Source of the DNA: Paenibacillus taihuensis
GTDB lineage: Bacteria; Bacillota; Bacilli; Paenibacillales; Paenibacillaceae
Direction of reading: 5' to 3'
Assembly (NCBI RefSeq): GCF_003386535.1
Contig: NZ_QTTN01000008.1
Span: forward strand, 124,001 to 188,000
DNA length: 64,000 nt
The notes under the pieces were generated by a model. It had not been told where the DNA came from and made no database searches. It saw nothing but the letters and a program-made list of their open reading frames with translations. Shown here one piece after another: positions 62,085-64,000 of this stretch (position 1 is the stretch's first letter; each line of letters starts with the position of its first letter). Position numbers and translations under genes: made by a program.

Positions 62085-63875
62085 TTTCGTCATTTTCTCA
62101 GCTTGCTGCTGTTGTTGTTTTTCAATAGCCGGTGCTTCCTTCTTGCTTTCGCTTTCAATCCGAACAGCCATCGGTGACAGAATTTCGTGAACTTGCTTGC
62201 TTGTTCTGCACGCCATAATTTGCTCGAACAGATCTAGGCTTGCTTTCTGCGTTAGCGTGAGCAGCTTCTCCTTCACCGGCAAAATCGCTTGCGCCGACAT
62301 GCTCAGCTCGTCAACGTCAAGCGCCAGCCAGATCGGGAGCGCCTTCAGATCGCCGGCCATTTCGCCGCAGACGCCGATGTGAATGCCTGCGCGCTTGGCC
62401 GCTTCGATCGTCAGCTTCAGCATCCGCAATACGGCAGGGTGGAATGGCTCATACATATACGAGATTTGCTCGTTCATCCGGTCTACTGCGAGCGTGAACT
62501 GAATGAGATCGTTCGTGCCGATGCTGAAGAAGTCCACTTCATCCGCCAGCATATCCGCGATAACGACGGCTGCTGGAAGCTCGATCATAATGCCGACTTC
62601 GATCTTCTCCGAGAAGCCGATCCCTTCCTCGCGCAGCTCCTGCTTGCACTGCTCGAGCAGATTGTTCGCCGTACGAACCTCTTCCACCGATGAAATCAGC
62701 GGATACATGATTTTCACATTCCCATAATAGCTCGCTCGCAATATCGCTCGAAGCTGCGTTTTGAACAAGGATGTCTTATCGAGGCAGATTCGGATCGCCC
62801 GGTAGCCTAGGAACGGATTCTCTTCCTCCGGCAGCTCGAAGTAATCCAGTTGTTTATCTCCGCCGATATCGAGCGTACGAATAATCAGCGGCTTATTATC
62901 GAGCTTCTCGGCAGCGCCGCGATAGACCTCATACTGCTCGTCTTCCCTCGGAAGCCTGCTGCGGTCCATATAGAGAAACTCGGTGCGGAACAGGCCGACG
63001 CCGCTCGTACCGCTCGCCAGCGCGACCTCCAGCTCCTTCAGCGAGCTAATGTTCGCGCTGAGCTCCAGCTCCTTGCCGTCCTTCGTCACTGGCTTCAAGC
63101 CGACGATGCCGCGCAGCTGCTGCTTCTTCTCCTGGTGGAGATGCTGCTTCGCGGTATACTGCTCCACGACTTGCTGCTCCGGTTCCATGATGACGATGCC
63201 GAGCTCGCCGTCAATAACGAGCATATCGCCTGTCTGAATCGGCTCTTCCAGCTTCGACTCAATGCCGACCACGAGCGGAACGCCGAGCGCTCTCGCCATG
63301 ATTGACGAATGCGAAGTCGTGCTTCCAGCCAGCGTTGCGATGCCGAGCACGTGATTCGGATTCAAATGCGCGAGCTGTGATGGAGACAATTCCTTCGCAA
63401 TAAGGATGAACGGCTGCGTATCCGAGGGCAGCGTAATTTCCGGCGCTCCCAGCAGATGCTTGAGCAGCCGGTTGCCAACGTCCTTGATATCCAGCGCGCG
63501 TTCCTTCATATATTCATCATCAAGCAGGTCGAACATGGTGACGAAGTGATCAATTGCTTCTTTTACCGCCACCTCTGCCGCCTTATATTGCCGCTGGATA
63601 ATGCCTTGAATTTCATTCATGAAGACGGGATCATCCAGAATGGCAATATGCGCGTCAAAGATACTGCTTTCCTCCGGGCCGACAACCTCGCGCAGCTCAT
63701 CCTTCAAATGCTCGATTTCGACCTTGGAGGTGCGAATGCCTTCATATAAACGTTCAAATTCACGGGCCAAGTCGCCTACGTCGATCTTTTGCTCCGGTAG
63801 ATCCCATTCCCAATTCGGCAGAACGAACGCCTTTCCGATTGCGATGCCTGGTGATGCCCCAATTCCTTGAATCAC
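62082..63875 (-). CDS. ptsI: Phosphoenolpyruvate-protein phosphotransferase (PTS enzyme I)
   Basis: 597 residues. The phospho-histidine motif is GSTTSHSSIMARALG (about 185-199), with PEP-binding motifs GLFRTEFLYMDR, PFLGYRAIRICLD and the C-terminal DFFSIGTNDLIQ and GVCGEMAGD. A Gln-rich tail of about 20 residues (EKQQQQQAEKMTK) follows the usual end, so it exceeds the normal 570-575. Enzyme I passes phosphate from PEP to HPr. GTG start with GGAGG 9 bp upstream; the GTGA overlaps the end of the upstream PTS gene. Confidence 0.96.
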   Translation of the reverse strand: MIQGIGASPGIAIGKAFVLPNWEWDLPEQKIDVGDLAREFERLYEGIRTSKVEIEHLKDELREVVGPEESSIFDAHIAILDDPVFMNEIQGIIQRQYKAAEVAVKEAIDHFVTMFDLLDDEYMKERALDIKDVGNRLLKHLLGAPEITLPSDTQPFILIAKELSPSQLAHLNPNHVLGIATLAGSTTSHSSIMARALGVPLVVGIESKLEEPIQTGDMLVIDGELGIVIMEPEQQVVEQYTAKQHLHQEKKQQLRGIVGLKPVTKDGKELELSANISSLKELEVALASGTSGVGLFRTEFLYMDRSRLPREDEQYEVYRGAAEKLDNKPLIIRTLDIGGDKQLDYFELPEEENPFLGYRAIRICLDKTSLFKTQLRAILRASYYGNVKIMYPLISSVEEVRTANNLLEQCKQELREEGIGFSEKIEVGIMIELPAAVVIADMLADEVDFFSIGTNDLIQFTLAVDRMNEQISYMYEPFHPAVLRMLKLTIEAAKRAGIHIGVCGEMAGDLKALPIWLALDVDELSMSAQAILPVKEKLLTLTQKASLDLFEQIMACRTSKQVHEILSPMAVRIESESKKEAPAIEKQQQQQAEKMTK

Positions 63876-64000
63876 GCTGTTTCCCCTCCACCGCTTCTCT
63901 CTTTTAGAACGACTGACATGACGGAAGCTTGACCCTTCTTAACCCCTTTGAACGGGGCGAAGCTCCAGGAGCTGACAAGATCCGAATTGGTAATAACCAT
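63872..64000 (-). CDS. C-terminal end of a glucose-type PTS EIIA domain (runs off the window)
   Basis: The 42 last codons of a gene whose start lies beyond base 64000. The stretch VITNSDLVSSW ... GVKKGQASVMSVV matches the end of EIIA-Glc proteins (ISN/TN ..., G-V--G---V--V), so it is either a free Crr-like EIIA or the C-terminus of a PtsG-type transporter. It ends with TGA overlapping the GTG of ptsI. No ptsH gene lies between the two. Confidence 0.65.
   Translation of the reverse strand: MVITNSDLVSSWSFAPFKGVKKGQASVMSVVLKERSGGGETA

Overview
The window looks like a chromosomal segment of a spore-forming, low-to-mid-GC Bacillota, most probably Paenibacillus or a close relative. The evidence is the B. 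subtilis-type gene order recG, fakA, asp23, rpmB, spoVM, rpe, rsgA, prkC, prpC, rlmN, rsmB, fmt, def, priA, coaBC, rpoZ, gmk, remA on one strand, a recognisable 26-residue SpoVM, CcpA, the YlbF/YlbG/YlaN/YugN/YtxJ proteins, a T-box in front of tyrS, and many intergenic short palindromes. Most of the window is ordinary core genome. I see no prophage, insertion sequence, CRISPR array, tRNA or rRNA gene.

Region 1 to 18302 (almost all minus strand) is the translation/sporulation/cell-wall-signalling block. It holds the start of recG, a fatty-acid kinase pair (FakA with a DegV/FakB-type binding protein) behind an Asp23 gene, divergent rpmB, spoVM, rpe, rsgA, the PASTA kinase PrkC with its phosphatase PrpC, rRNA methylases RlmN and RsmB, fmt-def, priA, coaBC, rpoZ, gmk and the biofilm regulator remA. 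Many genes overlap by a 4-base GTGA, so they are probably translated together.

Region 18303 to 28966 breaks the B. subtilis order. The yicC/yloC gene expected beside remA is absent. Instead there are a fused homocysteine methyltransferase/MTHFR gene, dapF, about 700 bp of mosaic short repeats, a free SAM methyltransferase, and a MerR-methyltransferase fusion. The synteny then resumes with a SERCA-type calcium ATPase and rqcH.

Region 28967 to 46110 is a mixed housekeeping region: a PHP phosphoesterase, a LysR regulator, YlbG and YlbF, an XPB-type helicase with a large partner, a CBS protein, an M20 amidohydrolase, YugN, an FtsW/SpoVE flippase, a second Asp23, a Ca2+/H+ exchanger, YlaN, an HPr-like protein without its catalytic histidine, an M29 aminopeptidase, a lipoprotein and a GAF-GGDEF cyclase.

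Region 46111 to 64000 holds rpsD with a long leader, the remnant of a GH127 glycosidase, a flotillin/NfeD pair, tyrS with its T-box, a 1051-residue class A PBP, the acsA / acuA-acuC acetyl-CoA synthetase control unit, mtnN, ccpA, ytxJ, a PfpI protein, PTS enzyme I and the end of a glucose-type EIIA. Carbon control is internally consistent: a cre-like site sits on the acsA promoter, and ccpA, ptsI and the acuA/acuC modification enzymes lie close by.

No convincing new system was found. The best leads are the MerR-methyltransferase unit with two 19-bp-spacer promoters, the repeat mosaic at 21430-22095, the His-less HPr and the cysteine-tailed YlbF. Where an N-terminus was ambiguous I chose the start by Shine-Dalgarno position and family alignment, and say so in the entry.
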